Shown one piece after another: positions 13,908-14,319 of a stretch of 14,319 nucleotides of DNA. Positions within the stretch are counted from its first letter, which is position 1. Each line of letters opens with the position of its first letter. The stretch is from Chloroflexota bacterium (GTDB taxonomy: Bacteria; Chloroflexota; Dehalococcoidia; DSTF01; JACRBR01). Location of the stretch: positions 1-14,319 of the forward strand of contig JAKAMA010000014.1 of the NCBI GenBank assembly GCA_021813085.1, in the 5' to 3' direction. Position numbers and translations under genes: made by a program. The notes beneath the pieces are model-generated. The model had not been told where the DNA came from, ran no database searches, and worked only from the letters and a program-made list of their open reading frames with translations.

Positions 13908-14319
13908 ATGGATACGGCGACGCACAGGCGGGCGGCGGCGCGCGCGGCGCCGAGCGTCCGGCCGCTGATCGACAGGGTCTCGGACTACCTGCCGCCCGAT
14001 TCCGTGCGGCTGGTCGAGGAGGCGTACGCCTTCGCGGCCGAGGCGCACGCCGGCCAGATGCGCCTGACCGGAGACCCGTACATCGTGCATCCGCTGGACG
14101 CGGCGATGACCGTCGCGGGCTTGCAGCTCGACGGCGCGGCCGTGGCGGCGGCGCTCCTGCACGACGTGCAGGAGGACTGCGGCGTGCCGAACCAGACGCT
14201 CGCGAAGCGCTTCGGGCCCGAGGTCGCCAAGCTCGTCGACGGTGCGACGAAGCTGGAGAAGATCGCCTGGCTCGCCCCCGGCGAGCGTCCGGGTGACAAG
14301 GCCCTCCAGGCCGAGAACC
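13908..14319 (+). CDS. rel: RelA/SpoT-family (p)ppGpp hydrolase/synthetase, N-terminal part
   Basis: 137 complete codons of a longer gene cut by the window end. It encodes the N-terminal HD hydrolase domain of a Rel/SpoT-type alarmone enzyme, which degrades (p)ppGpp to GDP/GTP and pyrophosphate; full-length proteins of about 700-plus residues also carry the synthetase, TGS and ACT domains, which would lie outside. Motifs: AYAFAAEAHAGQMR (39-52), PYIVHPL (57-63), ALLHDVQEDC (82-91), FGPEVAKLVDGATKLEKI (102-119). R52, H61, H85, D86, E89 and D90 match the spacing of the known hydrolase residues R44, H53, H77, D78, E81 and D82 of the Streptococcus Rel enzyme, so hydrolase activity is expected. 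HDVQEDC differs mildly from the usual HDVVEDT. Start ATG 13908 is preceded by a -10-like TATACT at leaderless distance. It diverges from hisS across 72 bases. Confidence 0.92.
   Translation, partial: MDTATHRRAAARAAPSVRPLIDRVSDYLPPDSVRLVEEAYAFAAEAHAGQMRLTGDPYIVHPLDAAMTVAGLQLDGAAVAAALLHDVQEDCGVPNQTLAKRFGPEVAKLVDGATKLEKIAWLAPGERPGDKALQAEN

Noticed and set aside
12537..14162. hisS read as a 541-residue protein
   Set aside because: The first 109 residues are antisense to rel and unlike HisRS. The start at 13835 gives the normal length, just ahead of the PRGTSD motif.

Overview
The window is very GC-rich, with genes on both strands. The organism is probably a member of the Chloroflexota or a similar high-GC environmental bacterium. 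This rests on the Pro/Thr linkers (PTATTAAPSAT type) of the large secreted protein, the style of the core genes, and start sites that look leaderless; it is inference, since there is no rRNA or other taxonomic marker here.

Left part (1-5294): a plus-strand family 2 glycosyltransferase with membrane segments (15-1253) faces a 1307-residue membrane-anchored, modular glycoside hydrolase on the minus strand (1371-5294). A near-perfect 30-base hairpin lies between the two converging genes. The hydrolase carries two clan GH-A catalytic glutamates, a linker made of three exact-length 75-bp tandem repeats, and two further extracellular modules. About 790 bases with no convincing gene follow (5295-6088).

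Middle part (6089-9104, minus strand): a small integral membrane protein of unknown function (6089-6652) lies downstream of a large membrane protein with GGDEF, probable GAF and HD-GYP domains (6735-9104). The latter has the motifs both to make and to degrade cyclic di-GMP. The spacer at 9105-9314 holds a perfect 12-bp-arm palindrome that looks like a dispersed repeat.

Right part (9315-14319): a tight minus-strand run reads hisS, a GNAT acetyltransferase, prfA (release factor 1), a CxxC SelW-like (Rdx) protein, prmC (the release-factor methyltransferase) and a small NTF2-like protein. Neighbouring genes overlap by 4 or 8 bases or are 4 bases apart, except for a 78-base gap with a strong hairpin in front of prfA. 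Diverging from hisS across 72 bases is the 5' part of a rel/spoT gene (13908 to the window end). It is cut by the window edge but retains every HD-hydrolase residue expected in this stretch.

The right part is translation and stringent-response housekeeping. The left and middle parts suggest extracellular polysaccharide synthesis or remodelling and cyclic di-GMP signalling; a link between them is only suggested by proximity. I found no CRISPR array, insertion sequence, tRNA or rRNA. No clearly new multi-gene system is visible. The most noteworthy items are the repeated leaderless-type start sites, the SelW-like gene embedded between prfA and prmC, and the unusual N-terminal architecture of the hydrolase.
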